Assembly (NCBI GenBank): GCA_964006375.1
Contig: OZ023269.1
Location: 61,057,968 to 61,121,967, forward strand
From: Tillus elongatus
Lineage: Eukaryota > Arthropoda > Insecta > Coleoptera > Cleridae
DNA length: 64,000 nucleotides
Direction of reading: 5' to 3'
Part shown: one piece after another, positions 36,986-48,419 of the stretch
Numbering within the stretch: the stretch's first letter is position 1
How the letters are laid out: every line of letters starts with the position of its first letter
Notes under the pieces: generated by a model
The model's database searches: none
The model's input: the letters and a program-made list of their open reading frames with translations, nothing else
What the model was told of the DNA's origin: nothing
Program-made: the position numbers and the translations under genes

Positions 36986-37740
36986 AGCCACTACGTTGTT
37001 TCTTCAGATACAGACCTTTGTCGAGTCTTTTTCCAACAGCAATCGCCTCCATCACTTGATTGTGACGTTTTGCCTTTTCCAGTTTCTGTGTAGCAGATGG
37101 GGCATTGTTTACAGCTTTAGCAATACCTGCTGCACCACCTCCTAGAGCACGTAGTGCTGACAGGCCGCGGAATATTATAGGTAACAATGGAAAGAAACCT
37201 CACTGTTAGGTATAGGAATAACACGAGGCACTTTAACTTTCTTGCGACCGTCAGCATTTTTAAGAACTTTTCTCGCTATATGTAGTAAATTTTTCACAGG
37301 TGGAACTTCTGTGCCCACATTTAGAGCATCTCGCATTAAAGTTAGTTTGTTTTTAAATGATAGTTTATCACCAGGTTTCTTACTGCTACGTTTACGTTTG
37401 GTGGTTGTCTTTGATTTCACACCCATACCAAGCTTCCTTTTAACTTTCATGGTGTTTGTAACACTCCAAGCGGCTAACTTTTCACCAAAAATGCGTCCTT
37501 TGACTTGACTATTTCCCAAGCTCGGTTCTCCAGCACCTCGTCAGCTCGATGTCTGTCACTCAACTGTTTTGATTGAGAGTAACCGATATCGTGCTCTCGA
37601 CAAGCACGATCTAGAGGATTAATACCTTGATCACCTCTAGCCAAACGTTCTTTAAGTTTAGTACCTGGACCACAAAACTGTTAATTGTACGTGCAACTCA
37701 ATGGATAGCTTGTTTATGACTGTGTTAACAAGACCTTTAC
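36969..37740 (-). pseudogene. Polinton minor capsid protein with phospholipase A2 domain
   Basis: Minus strand. Near 37670-37530, after a frameshift, comes CGPGTKLKERLARGDQGINP followed by LDRACREHDIGYS. This is the Ca-binding loop and His-Asp dyad of a parvovirus-type phospholipase A2. A basic part follows (WSVTNTMKVKRKLGMG, KVKVPRVIPIPNS). After another frameshift near 37195 come an Ala/Gly-rich hydrophobic stretch (GLSALRALGGGAAGIAKAVN) and a C-terminus with GLYLKKQRSGYGLYL repeats. This is the usual domain order of the Polinton/adintovirus protein thought to help cross membranes at entry. Two frameshifts make it a pseudogene. Confidence 0.75.
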
Positions 37741-38009
37741 CCTGACAAACCAACATAGATCCTGCTATTATATGTAATAGTTCCGAGTATTTATAGGATG
37801 CAGCAGCTGTATAAAGTTAGTTTAGTCAACAATGCGTATTGTAAAACACGTAGCTACTCTACCAGTCCCAACCATAATGTTGTTACCACACTAACCTAGC
37901 AGCAAAGGCATGGACTCTTATTACCAAACACTGTTAGATGTTTGATATGTGGTCCAAGTGGGTAAGGTAAAACAAACGCCATGTTAAGTTTGTTTGAACC
38001 AAACGTATA

Positions 38010-38468
38010 CGTGTTCAAACTCTTTATATCAACCTAAATACAGCATGTTGAAAGAGGTGTTGGATGCTACAAAAGGTGTTAGTTATTATCCATGTAGTAA
38101 AAACGAAGATATTAGAACCACCAGATGCAAAGAGCAATTCAATTTTTATATTTGATGATGTAGTCTGTGATAAGCAAGATAAAATGAAATCATATTTTTG
38201 TATGGATAGACATAAAAATATTGACAGTTTCTACTTGTGTCAGAAATATAGCAAAGTTCCGAAATAGCTGGTACGTGATAAGCTAACGTCATAGTTTTAT
38301 TTAAACAAGATGAAACTAATCTTAAACATGTGTATGATGATCATGTAACTACCGATAAGACTTTTGAAAAGTTAAAAATGCTTTGTGGTGAATGTTGGCA
38401 AAACAAAGATGATGTAGTAGTTGTTGTTAAAGACTCTGATTTAACACAAGGGAGATATCGTAAATGAT
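38010..38468 (+). pseudogene. Polinton genome-packaging ATPase (FtsK/HerA type), C-terminal half
   Basis: Plus strand. SNSIFIFDDVVCDKQDKM is the Walker B strand, followed by YFCMDRHKNIDSFYLCQKYS. After an in-frame stop near 38268 and a frameshift come LFKQDETNLKHVYDDHV-like and CWQNKDDV words, ending DSDLTQGRYRK and TGA at 38465. The Walker A half is missing; sequence upstream of 38010 is not recognisable. The enzyme would pump DNA into capsids. Confidence 0.75.
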
Positions 38469-38529
38469 TCTATCACTTTATATATCTCACCTAACTGGCA
38501 AAGATCAGTATTGAATTGGTCGGCATAGA

Positions 38530-38790
38530 GTGAACATGTCGAAAAAATCTAAAGTTCATCGTAAAATTGTAACTCCACTAAACATCCAATGTAAAATAGG
38601 TGACCTATCAAAGATAATTAGAAAGAAATATTTAGCTCTAAAGCTTAATAAAACTGAGATCGATAAAACTTTACAACGTCTATACAACCCCATCTTAAAA
38701 CCTTTGAGCGAGATAAATAAAAATGCATCAGCGTTGGCAGCTAGTCAACCAGAAACGAAACCAATTAAAGCATCACCACCACTAACACCT
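38530..38790 (+). pseudogene. Small conserved Polinton frame, truncated by a LINE fragment
   Basis: Starts 62 bp after the ATPase stop at ATG 38530 or 38536. It reads KIVTPLNIQCKIGDLSKIIR, then KKYLALKLNKTEIDKTLQRL and YNPILKPLSEI. A charged frame of this kind (short helical KKYxALKL segment, then 'Pxxx(P/L)LxxI') commonly follows the ATPase in Polintons; its function is unknown to me. At about 38790 the frame runs without a stop into LINE reverse transcriptase sequence and continues to 39021, giving an accidental fusion frame. Confidence 0.55.
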
Positions 38791-38792
38791 GA

Positions 38793-40459
38793 GCGTGGAA
38801 TAGAGGAGACCTGCTGCAGGTGGATTGGTTCCATTGTCAGGGAGGGGGCGGTATTCACCTCACTCGCGGGAGGGACTCTGCTGGCTAGGGTCGCGGCGGG
38901 GTGTCCGCAGGGGAGCGTTATGTCTCCCCTGCTCTGGTGCCTAGTCATGGACGGCCTGTTAGGGAGGCTCTCGGTAGGGGGGTACGAGGTACAGGCTATG
39001 CGGACGACATTGTCATCATAGTCCGGGGAAAGGTTACACAGTCAGTGTGAGAGCGCATGCAGACAGCACTGAAAGTGGTGGAAAGGTGGCCAACCGGCCA
39101 AGGGCTCGGCGTGAGCCCTGAGAACGCAACCGTCATACCGTTTACGAGGAGGAAGTGGAAGAGCCACAGAACTCTGACTCTATACGGTATAAACATCCCA
39201 ATGGCCAGGGAGGTAAAATATCTTGGGGTCGTATTGGACTCTAAGCTAACCTGGAATGGTCACGTTGAAAAAATACTGCGTAAGGCAGTTATGGCCGTAG
39301 CTGTCACTAGGCGGCTATATGGAAAAACGTGGGGATTAAGACCTAGTATGGCCAGTGGGCCATACTAGGCCAGTGGGCTGAACACAAAGGTGGTCAGACC
39401 ATCGTTAACATACGCGGCACTGGTCTGGTGGCCTAAGGTGACACAATCCAGTTCCAAACAAAAACTAGGCAAGATCCAAACGATGGCTTGCCTACGCATC
39501 ACAGGGGCCATGGCTTCAACCCTAACAGTCGTCATGGAGGTGTTGCTGGATCTGCCCCCTCTACACTTTGTTATCATGGGGGAGGCCAGGCTAGGATTAT
39601 ACAGACTAGCCTGCAATGATAGACTGAAGATCAACCCAGGTTGCAGAGGCCACTGCAAAATTCAGAATATCGTGAAGAAGCCCATGCTTGAAATGAGGTC
39701 ACACTACGCGAGCTCGCGAATCTGCAAGGAAAACAATTTTACAGTGGAAATCCCCGACCGCGAGGTATGGCTTGGGGAGACGCCGGACCTACCACGGGAC
39801 GCGCTCGTCTAGTTCACGGACGATTCCGGCGGGGAGTGTGGGACAGGGACAGGCGTTTATTCGGAAGAACCGAGGGTAAGTCACAGTATTTCCCTCGGAG
39901 CTCATGCAACGGTTTTTAGGCCGAAATGTACACCATCCTGCTTGCGTGCGAGAGAACAAGAGGAGGAGCTACACCAACAAGCGGATCCTCATAGCCACAG
40001 ACAGCCAGGCAGTCCTTAAGGCCCTAAGTAGCCCACGGGTAAATTCCAGGCTGGTAAGTGAATGCCGAGACGAGACGAGAGATCTTGCTGGGCAGAATGA
40101 GGTCACCCTCCTGCTGGGTCACTCGGGGGGTCGAAGGCAATGAAAAAGCTGACAGTCTCGCGAAAAGAGGGTCAGCAGAACCATTTATGGGACCAGAACC
40201 GGTCCTGGGCGTGACGAAGAGCACTGCCAAGGGATCAATTAAGTCCTGGGTCAGAAACGAACACAGGGTGTACTGGTCAAACTGTACAGGGCTCAGACAT
40301 GTGAAGTCAGCAATTGAGAAACCCAGTTTAAAGAGAGCTGTGGAGCTGCTAAATCTTACCAGATGGCAGCTCAGGAACACAACAGGACTTGACGGGAGAC
40401 ATGACCGTCAATAAACACCTGCATAAAATGGGGCGGTTCGAGAGGGACCTGGCATGCAG
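38793..40459 (+). pseudogene. Second copy of the LOA-like LINE, truncated at both ends
   Basis: Matches 3979-5640 of the complete copy, from GIEETCCRWIGS in the RT to the segment before the CCHC knuckle. It has lost one base in the YADD region (EVQAMRTTL instead of a YADD frame) and carries other frameshifts. The RNase H Asp words are partly preserved (IATDSQAVLKAL). A 20-bp local duplication occurs at 39350-39380 (ggccagtgggc repeated). It ends abruptly at ggcatgcag, where an R2/R4-type LINE begins, so the LOA 3' end is missing. The copy is useful as a reference for the frameshift in the complete copy. Confidence 0.85.
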
Positions 40460-40528
40460 TAGAGTGGAAACACTTCGAAAAGAAATTGGACAATTGACAA
40501 AATACATTGGGGAGTACAGACAAGGGAA

Positions 40529-42148
40529 TTGCAGAAACGAGTAGAGGATATAATAGGCCGAGTTCGACAACCCTCGGCACAAGACCCAGTCAACCACACT
40601 GCACAAGAATGTTTGGACACCTTAAAACAGAAGCTTTCTGTATATGCAGAACGGTTGAGGAGATATAAAACGAGCAACAATAGAAAGTACGACAATACAA
40701 TGTTTGAACGCCCTGAAAGGACTTTCTACCGCCAGCTTATTTCAGCTAGGAATACAGCCACCGATACTCTTCCAAATAAGGAACAAATTGAAGAGTTCTA
40801 GCAAAGACAACTAGCCACAACAGCCTCGTGCAATATTGGCGCCAGCTGGGTTAACGAAGAACACCGAGCTTGTCAGGGTTATGAACAAATGCATCATGAG
40901 CCGTTTACCAAAGATGAAGTCTCCGAGGTTATTAAGGAACTTCATAATTGGAAAGCACCCGGGCCTAATTGCATCCAAAAGTTTTGGCTGAGGAAATTTG
41001 GGTGTATACATCATCTATTAGCGGTGTTAATAAATGATGTCATACTTGACCCAAAGAAGATGCCATTGTTTTTCACACAAGGAGACACGTATCTTCTGCC
41101 AAAGGACCAGCATTGTTCTGCAGACCCCGGCAGATACCGGCCAATAACTTGTCTTCCGACCCTATATAAGTTGATCACATCCCGCCTTGAGAAGCGCATA
41201 TATGCACACTGCGAACGAAACAACATAATTGCGTGGCAACAAAAAGGGTGTGCCAAAGGGTCTATGGGGTGAAAAGAACAGCTGAAAATTGATTCGGTTG
41301 TGTGCAATCAAGCTTACAATCGACGAAGAACTATCTTTGCTGACTACGTGGATTATCAAAAGGCGTTTGATTCAGTTCCACACGAATGTCTCATAAGCAT
41401 GCTGAAGATGTATAAGATCGAGGCTTACATCCTGATGTTCATTGAACACACAATGTCTACCTGGAGAACAAAGATTCAGTTACGGCTACAAACGGGCGAC
41501 TGCATCGTAACCAGCACGATACCAATTAGAAGAGGTATATTGCAAGGCGACTCGCTAAGCCCATTGTAGTTCTGCCTCGCATTGAATCCACTATCAAACC
41601 GCCTGAACTTCACTAGATATAGCTTCAGTATCAAAAGCAATAGCAGAGAGCAAATGAGGCTAAATCATCTGCTGTATATTGATGATCTTAAGCTGATAGA
41701 CTCCACAAAGAACCACATGGAACAACTCCTTAAAATCGTGGAAGGGTTTTCCAGAGATATTGACGTGCAGTTTGGGCTCGACAAATGTCGCACTTTATGT
41801 GTAGGCGGAGGAAAAATACAACCAGGTGTATATAAAATGCAGAACGGCCAGCAAATTTCCTCGATGGATGTAAAAGAGTGTTACAAATTCCTGGGAATAC
41901 AGCAAGCGAGGACAATATACCACTCGCCAATGAAGAACGATCTGACAAATGAGTTTACGAAACGAGTAAAGCAGATGCTGCGATCACATCTTAACAGCAA
42001 GAATCTGACTAAAGCTCTAAATACATATGCATGTTCTGCACTTAGCTACTCATTTGGGATTGTGAACTGGAGTAAAACGGACATCGAAAATCGACAGCGG
42101 AAAGTGCGAACACTCCTAACAAACAACAAAAAAGCATCACCCCCGTAG
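40529..42148 (+). pseudogene. R4-like reverse transcriptase, one frame with nonsense codons
   Basis: A single phase runs from 40529 to 42148, broken only by stops at 40799, 41270, 41567 and 42146. Family context suggests these were Trp, Cys (GSMG-stop-KEQL), Leu (SPL-stop-FCLALNP) and a later frameshift. Motifs: finger NWKAPGPN near 40950, TYLLPKDQHCSADPGRYRPI, motif A DYQKAFDSVPHE near 41350, motif B RRGILQGDSLSP, motif C YIDDLKL near 41675, and KECYKFLGIQQA. No indel occurs for 1.6 kb, so decay is by point mutation and relatively recent. Confidence 0.82.
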
Positions 42149-42149
42149 T

Positions 42150-43300
42150 GCTATCGAGCGAATAACCCTACCCAGACACCAAGGTGGAAGAGGAGTGTTA
42201 GATATTGATAAACAGTTGGACCAGCAGATAGTGAACCTGCGTACATATTTCTATCAGCAGGCGCTTACGTCTGAACTACACCATGCCATATGCGAGGCAG
42301 ATGATTCGACACCGCTATAATTAAAAGAAAGTGAAATACAAAGTCACCATCGGAATGATCAGGACAAACTGCAATCTTGGATGCAGAAGCCTCTCCATGG
42401 GCGACATCTGAATGAGACCTCCCAGGCACATCTCGACAGATTGGCGTCGACCTACTGGTTGGTGTCCGGACAAATGTTTCCAGAGACAGCGGGTTTTTGC
42501 TGGCCATACAAGATCAAGTTATCCCAACAGGAAACTACCTAAAGTACATAGTTTGAGATAATTCGGTCCAAGATGACAAATGTAAATTTGGGTGTCAGTC
42601 ATCAGAGACTATCCAGCACGTCACCGGAGGATGTCAAGCGTTTGCTGCAACAGAGTATAAAAAGAGGCACGACGCAGTTGCGAAAATACTTCACCAAGAA
42701 CTGGCTCTGAAACTGGGACTTTTAAATTTGAGTAAGGTGCCCTACTATAGTAGGGTTACCTGTGGTAAACTCGTTGATCTGTGAGCACGGTCCGATCCCA
42801 GTACGACCTGTATCCCGAGTTTGCCAGAACAGGCTCAGGAGTGTATCTATAGATACACTCCTGAGCATGTTCTGGAAAACTCGGGATACAGGTCGTACCG
42901 GGATCGGACCGTGCTCACAGATCAACGAGTTGCCCACAACAGGCCAGATATAATAATAGTGGATAAGTCCTGCAACCAAGTGACGCTCATTGATGTGGCC
43001 ATTCCAAATACTAATAATCTAGAGCTAAAGTACAACGAGATCATTAAATACAGAAACCTCTAGATACAAGTAAAGGGACAGTGGAGAGCAGATAGTGTCC
43101 AAGTGATTCCAATAGTCATGTCGTCAACTGGTGTGGTTCCTAAGAATATTCGAGAAAACGTTAAGAGACTGGGCCTTGGAGAGCATCTTTATAAGGTTAT
43201 GCAGAAGGCCGTAATACTTGCAACTGCTCACGCCGTGCGGAGATTCATGGGAAATGAGGATGTGTCGCGTTGTCGGTCAGGGCCCGATAACTTGGAAAGG
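42150..43300 (+). pseudogene. R4-like C-terminus: CCHC knuckle and restriction-like endonuclease
   Basis: After a frameshift at about 42135 the sequence reads HHPRSAIERITLPRHQGGRG. Then comes a zinc knuckle CKFGCQSSETIQHVTGGC near 42585. The nuclease core is HNRPDIIIVDK followed by TLIDVAIPN near 42940-43000, i.e. the RPD...D motif of R2-type type IIS-like endonucleases. A distal helix reads KNIRENVKRLGLGEHLYK. An inverted duplication (42768-42849) interrupts the protein between VPYY and YTPEHVL. An in-frame stop lies near 43063. The domain would nick the target for priming. Confidence 0.75.
42768..42931. repeat. 164-bp near-perfect palindrome inside the R4-like element
   Basis: Two 82-bp arms meet without spacer between 42849 and 42850 (tatcta/tagata at the centre) and differ at only three positions. 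The right arm is the natural endonuclease-coding sequence. The left arm is its inverted copy, inserted immediately upstream. It was most likely formed by fold-back synthesis at the end of a cDNA or by repair of a hairpin-ended break. Confidence 0.95.
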
Positions 43301-43392
43301 GCTCCATCTGAGCTCAGTCCCTGTGAGATCTGAGATACCTGGGATAAGTGAATGTTCCCCTTCGAGGGAGTGTGAAAGCCTCTCAGGCTAAA

Positions 43393-43581
<189 letters not shown>

Positions 43582-43710
43582 GCAAGTGTATCTAACCGAA
43601 ATGAGTGAAATGAGCCGCCTGGAGAACGAATTGGATCCCCCCTGTATTGAGCTGCCTTAAGAACTGATATTAGGTATCGTTTACGCATTAGAGAAACATT
43701 TCAACAACTA

Positions 43711-43746
43711 ATCGCGAAAGAGCAGTCTGCGTTACTCTTTCGCGAT
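43711..43746. other. Perfect 12-bp hairpin, 12-nt loop
   Basis: atcgcgaaagag pairs perfectly with ctctttcgcgat across the loop cagtctgcgtta. It lies between the LINE tail and the polymerase remnant. Its origin is unknown. Confidence 0.8.
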
Positions 43747-43835
43747 GTCTTTGTGACCCCAAGCAAGAGCTCTATAATCGTAGGCTGTAATACGGTAGCG
43801 TTTATATTCAAAGTGTGATAACACTACCTTATTCA

Positions 43836-44868
43836 TCATCTGAGTATACACTCATGCATGCTGGTACGAAAAACATTCATGCGTTTAAAAACTACCATCC
43901 TGTACCACACAGCGTTGTTCGTTGATTTATAAAAATCTTTCTCAAATTTATTTTTAGCCTGATTCCTCAACTTGGTGTTCTTATCGATGTAAATTTTTAA
44001 CAATGGAGATTGCCTAAATGCTATCACCCGGTGTATCTTCTTCAGTCAGTCCGTTTGCCAAACATTGCTTTAAATTTCTATAGTGAATAATGTATTTTGT
44101 TTTATCACTTAAATTTGGAATAAGTTTTGGAAGGTTGGTTTTACCGGTCGGGGGTATAAACGGTCCTGGACAAAAGGGAATTCGTTGTGTAAATCGTTCA
44201 GGTGTTCCGGGTACTCTTAATCAACCTCGAAAACAACCATACTCATCATCACCCCCCAAATTTTAAATTTTTAAATTTTGAATTTCATGTTCGGTGAGCC
44301 AACGAAAGTTCCCCATGGGCATTGGGTCGCTTTGGGCCTTACCGTACAAGTTTGTCGTATCTCGTATACAATTCATGTTTTCAGCTTTGTTTCATCATAG
44401 TTCGGTGTGTAGCTTGTTAGTTACTGCGTGTCAAACACTACACTGCCTGACACCCCCTCGTATACCTTTTTTGAAGAAGTGATGCATCTCGATGTCTTTT
44501 AGCAATTCATGTTCCACCCCAGTAGCTTTTAGGGCAGCATTCCAAACAAGTGATGGAGCTGTAACGTGCTGACAAGGATCAATATTGTACATCTTAAAAC
44601 AAACATCTCGGAAATTCTCAAACACATCGGTCAAAAGTAACATGTCTGATTTTAAATATATATCTGAATAATCCCCCAAAGTTTTACAATGAAACACCTG
44701 CCATACTTTGCATGCAGGCTCGTAGTCAGCATGCATAATATGTTCCCCTTGTAGACTATCATAGAACCCTTCTTCAGATGGAAGTTGAGTCTCTTGTAAT
44801 TTTTCAAAAGAGTCTACATACGTGTATGGAACGACGCCCTTCTGTCGAATGAAATTAAATTTGTTCAA
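43836..44868 (-). pseudogene. Polinton protein-primed DNA polymerase B, central part
   Basis: Minus strand. From 44868: NKFNFIRQKGVVPYTYVDSF, QGEHIMHADYEPACKVWQVF, YSDIYLKSDMLLLTDVFENF (exonuclease III-type strand with Asp) and PSLVWNAALKATGVEHELL, to KKGIRGGV. After frameshifts, 44240-44040 gives words such as EYPEHLNDLHNEFPF. Then 44027-43836 gives [20 protein letters not shown] and [16 protein letters not shown]. This is the order seen in Polinton PolB. The polymerase active-site YxDTD region, which should follow, is absent, so the gene is truncated near 43840. Confidence 0.82.
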
Positions 44869-45135
44869 AACGTCTTGTTTGCTGAAGTAAATACGTGGCA
44901 GCCTATATACCTAGAAAACATAATAAAATACGTAAATATAACACATAATACAGGCATCTTGGGAGCTGTAAAAAAATAATTAAAAAAACATCTTTCTGCA
45001 CAAAACGTCTTGGTTGCTGAAATAAATAAGTTGCAGCCTATATACATAGAAAACGTAATAAAATGCGCAAATATAACACATAATACACGTATCTTGGGAC
45101 CTGAAACAAAATATGGTTAGCAGCTCCTTACACCT
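44867..45135. repeat. 135-bp direct repeat within the polymerase gene
   Basis: Two units (starts at 44867 and 45002) share 'gcagcctatatac', 'aaatataacacataatac' and 'atcttggga'. On the minus strand each contains a polypyrimidine-like stretch and CAG directly before the codons for FSxQDVL, so the duplication includes a possible 3' splice site and exon start. Confidence 0.75.
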
Positions 45136-45239
45136 ACAAAAACAATTAGGAGCTGAAAGAATATACTCTCTTAACTCTATATAAAATGTTAGTCTCCACA
45201 TAATAAAAAATAAAAAATAATAATATACTGCTTTCATGG

Positions 45240-45600
45240 TGCTGAAACTCAACGGCTTTCGTTTGCATGGTGTCTTCCAATCTCTTCACTACTTCGGCTG
45301 ACTCTTCTGGTGTAGCAATCGGTGTTGCTAGGGTGTTGAAGCTCTTGATATCTTCCATTTGTTTGGTAGGTTGTTGGAATAATCCAAACAACTCGAGGCT
45401 GACTTTTAAACACCCGAGCTATTCCATTTTCTCCGCTACAGTACGCAAAACTTTTGGTTGAGCATGCCTCAAGAGTTCCTTCACGTTCGTCACTACACCT
45501 CTGGCCGATATTATGTATGTGATCAGTGGCGTGTTGAAAGCATGCTTCATTAATTGAATCCCATCCCGTCTCTTGCAGGCTCTGTTTTTATGTTCCAAAC
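45240..45600 (-). pseudogene. Polinton DNA polymerase B, N-terminal exon
   Basis: Minus strand, across at least one frameshift: QLMKHAFNTPLITYIISARG, VVTNVKELLRHAQPKVL, then LELFGLFQQPTKQMEDIKSF and NTLATPIATPEESAEVVKRL, ending AVEFQHHES. The 'CLKVxLELFGL...DIKSFNT' and 'EFQ' words are characteristic of the N-terminal region of Polinton PolB. The several hundred residues that normally separate this part from 44868 are missing and replaced by the 135-bp repeats. Confidence 0.7.
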
Positions 45601-46171
45601 TTTAAAAAATGGAATCCAAATAATGCCCGCAAAGAGAAAAAACAAATAAGTATTTGGTTGACTATCCAAATAAAGTTTTTCTCTACACCTTTTCAAAATA
45701 GGTTATTTTTTTTCAATTAGCTACACCTCATAAGTTTAACTCGATTTAATTGAATATATATTTTTTAATTCGCTATACCTAATGAGCTTTAAAATAGGTT
45801 AAATAATTTTATGAAAATTCACTACACCTTATAAGCTTAAGCTAGGTCAAATTGAATAATAACTTTTTTTTTGAAAATTCGCTTTATTATATTCAGAAAG
45901 TTTTTCTTTACACCGGTTGAAACTGGATTAAATTATTTTATGAAAATTTGTTACCATAATATCGTAAAGACCTTACTACAAAATTCTAGATTAATTCCAA
46001 ATTGAATAATACTTTAAGGAAAATTCGCTATCATAATATCGTAAAGATCTTACTACAAAATTCTAGATTAATAGTAAATTGAATAAAAATTTAAGGAAAA
46101 TTCGCTAGCAGTATTGTTATTTACATAAACAACGAGTATTCTTATTATCATATATATTTTGAGTAATTACT
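45592..46171 (-). other. Probable intron of the PolB gene, AT-rich repeats
   Basis: On the minus strand the zinc-finger/linker exon ends CYTCCQDIDK at a strong 5' splice site (aaa|gtaagtaatt). The next coding piece begins after 'aaaaacag'. The interval is composed of diverged units with 'gaaaattcgcta' and 'ataagcttaa'-like words and has no coding potential. Confidence 0.45.
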
Positions 46172-46526
46172 TACTTTATCTATATCCTGGCAACAAGTAT
46201 AACACCTCGAAACAGGTCTCTTTTTAGTTGAAGGCCCTGCTCCTTCACTATCAGCCCTCCGTTTAACACCGCTACAGGACGGCCTATTAGGAGAGTATGG
46301 CCCTGTAGGTTGTGTATCGTACTGTATAAATGAGGGTTGTTACCTACCATTCTTAGAGGGTTTACTCTGATGCATCCGTTTAGAATACTTTACCAGGTCT
46401 TGCAAACAGCGCTAAACAGATCATACACTGGAGAAGGGCTCCTACACTACCTCCACATTGGTTCTTGTGCCCAGTTAGGGCGTCTCGGCGAGAGAAGGTC
46501 TTGTCGCAGTGGTCGCACTTGAACAT
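46172..46526 (-). pseudogene. Zinc-finger N-terminus of the Polinton polymerase
   Basis: ATG at 46526 opens MFKCDHCDKTFSRRDALTGH, a C-x2-C-x12-H zinc finger with a following Cys. A second pair, QCMICLALF, comes next, and then a stop at 46380-46382. After a frameshift the strand reads GVKRRADSEGAGPSTKKRPV and CYTCCQDIDK. A C2H2-like finger plus a Ser/Lys linker at the start of PolB is common in insect Polintons. This piece fixes the 5' end of the polymerase gene about 1.6 kb upstream of its main body. Confidence 0.6.
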
Positions 46527-46679
46527 GGTGATGGATTACTACACTGTCGACGTTAAAACCAACTATGAGGCAGCTCAATTTCATGCATATATTTATCACT
46601 GTTATTGCTATTCATATTTCCCCGCACCTCTCATCACATATAGTTAGATACTACAGTTATATCAAGTACATACAGGAAG

Positions 46680-47485
46680 TTAATTATGCTGATTCGGTTT
46701 GATTAAGTGGAAATCAGGTGATATTTTGTAATAAAATATATATGTATTGAAAACTTTTCATATATGCATTATATTTATAACATAAAAAGACTCTAATATA
46801 ACTATGTTTCCTAATACATTAGAGTTTAATACAAGTTACCATATTTTTTATTATGTTGATATTTTGAAATAAATTCGCGCACTGTACATAGGTCTTCTCG
46901 ATATTTTTGTTTTGCAATAAAGATACAGGGGAGAACCGGAATACTCTAATATCCAGATAATTCTGCTCTAATATCGGCTGCAAACATATCTAAATTTGAA
47001 AAAGCTTAAACTTTAGTTCTATTAATGGGTCTCCTATTATTTTAAGAGCTTCTAGTGGTATATTAAAATTGTTCATTATTGCCCATTATATAGTTTAAAA
47101 TTTAATAATGCTGTTTTTCTTTGTATTTTCACCAGATATTTAGTATGAGTCGTTGGTTTTCTCTCCCACGTTGTTTTCCATATTGTAAATCATTGTGGGT
47201 AATACATTTAAAAAATCTTCGAATGTGCACAAATCAAAAAATATAGGTATGTTGCAATTTTTCTGCGATAATTGTACTTTGGGCAGAAATTTTAGTAGAG
47301 GGTCTACACCAACTTATAATTGTTTACTTCGTTTAGTGTAAGAAAATATGTTTGGGATATGAGTTTTCCGTCTTCCGGCTTTAGTTATTTCTCACTAATT
47401 TTCCTATTGATGCACAATAACCTTTGATGAATACATCTTCTTGTGTAGGTTGATAATTATCTGCTGCATCTGGTAGAAGCAAATC
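46680..47485 (-). mobile_element. Family B repeat, copy 3, truncated
   Basis: Begins, in plus-strand order, with the shared terminal words ctgattcggtttgat and aaatcaggtgatattttgta. It ends inside the family frame at atctggtagaagcaaat, where inverted element X takes over. The family B frame is more degenerate here than in copies 1 and 4. Confidence 0.65.
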
Positions 47486-48334
47486 TCTCCAGGACGTAGG
47501 GGATGAATGAGGGTTGATTTGATGAAAGTTGATTTTTTTTTTAACTCGAGTTGTATAACGTTTCAGGTTTTCTTTATTAGAAAACTGTCAATTTCATTAC
47601 TCATCTGGTATTCTGTGATGAAATATTTGTTTTAATAATAAATTCATGTATACAAAACATAATAATAATAACAACACTACAGTAGACCAATAGTATATGA
47701 ATAAACATAAAAGCATAATAAGTAAATAAAAATGTGTTTACTTAAGTATAAACTTTAAAATAAAACTAACCGTTTTTAATGAGAACAAAAGATTAAACAA
47801 AATTTAATTATTCTTCACACATAACTATTCTTTCGCTAAGTATTGTAAACGAAAGTTTTTACGCGATCCTAGTTTTTATTCTGTAATATAGAGGGGTATT
47901 TTTATTACTTCCAGGCATTCATTTTTTTTTGTAACCTTTTGAAGTCATACAAGTAAAGAGTAAATATAAATAAATAGACAAATAATAGGGTCTAAAATAG
48001 AAAAACTAACAAGGCCAAGGACAGGATCTCTTAGTAGTAAGCAAAAACCTAATATGTAGATTTATCAACATTGTTGGTGCCGTGTACGTATGATACGTGT
48101 ACCGTAGCAAACACAAAAGGCGTTGTTTTCAACGATTTATATATAGAGGCGTGTTACACTTAAAAATGTGTCAAAAAAAGTATAAAATAAATCTAATTAT
48201 TCCTTACCCCTTCCATGTTACCTATAAAGATACTTATTGTCACAAGCTTAATCTGGAAATTAAACATAAAAAACTTAATGATGGAGGCCTGGGTGCCTTT
48301 TTAGTGGCTGGAGGCGACAAAGATAGCTGTGCAC

Positions 48335-48419
<85 letters not shown>

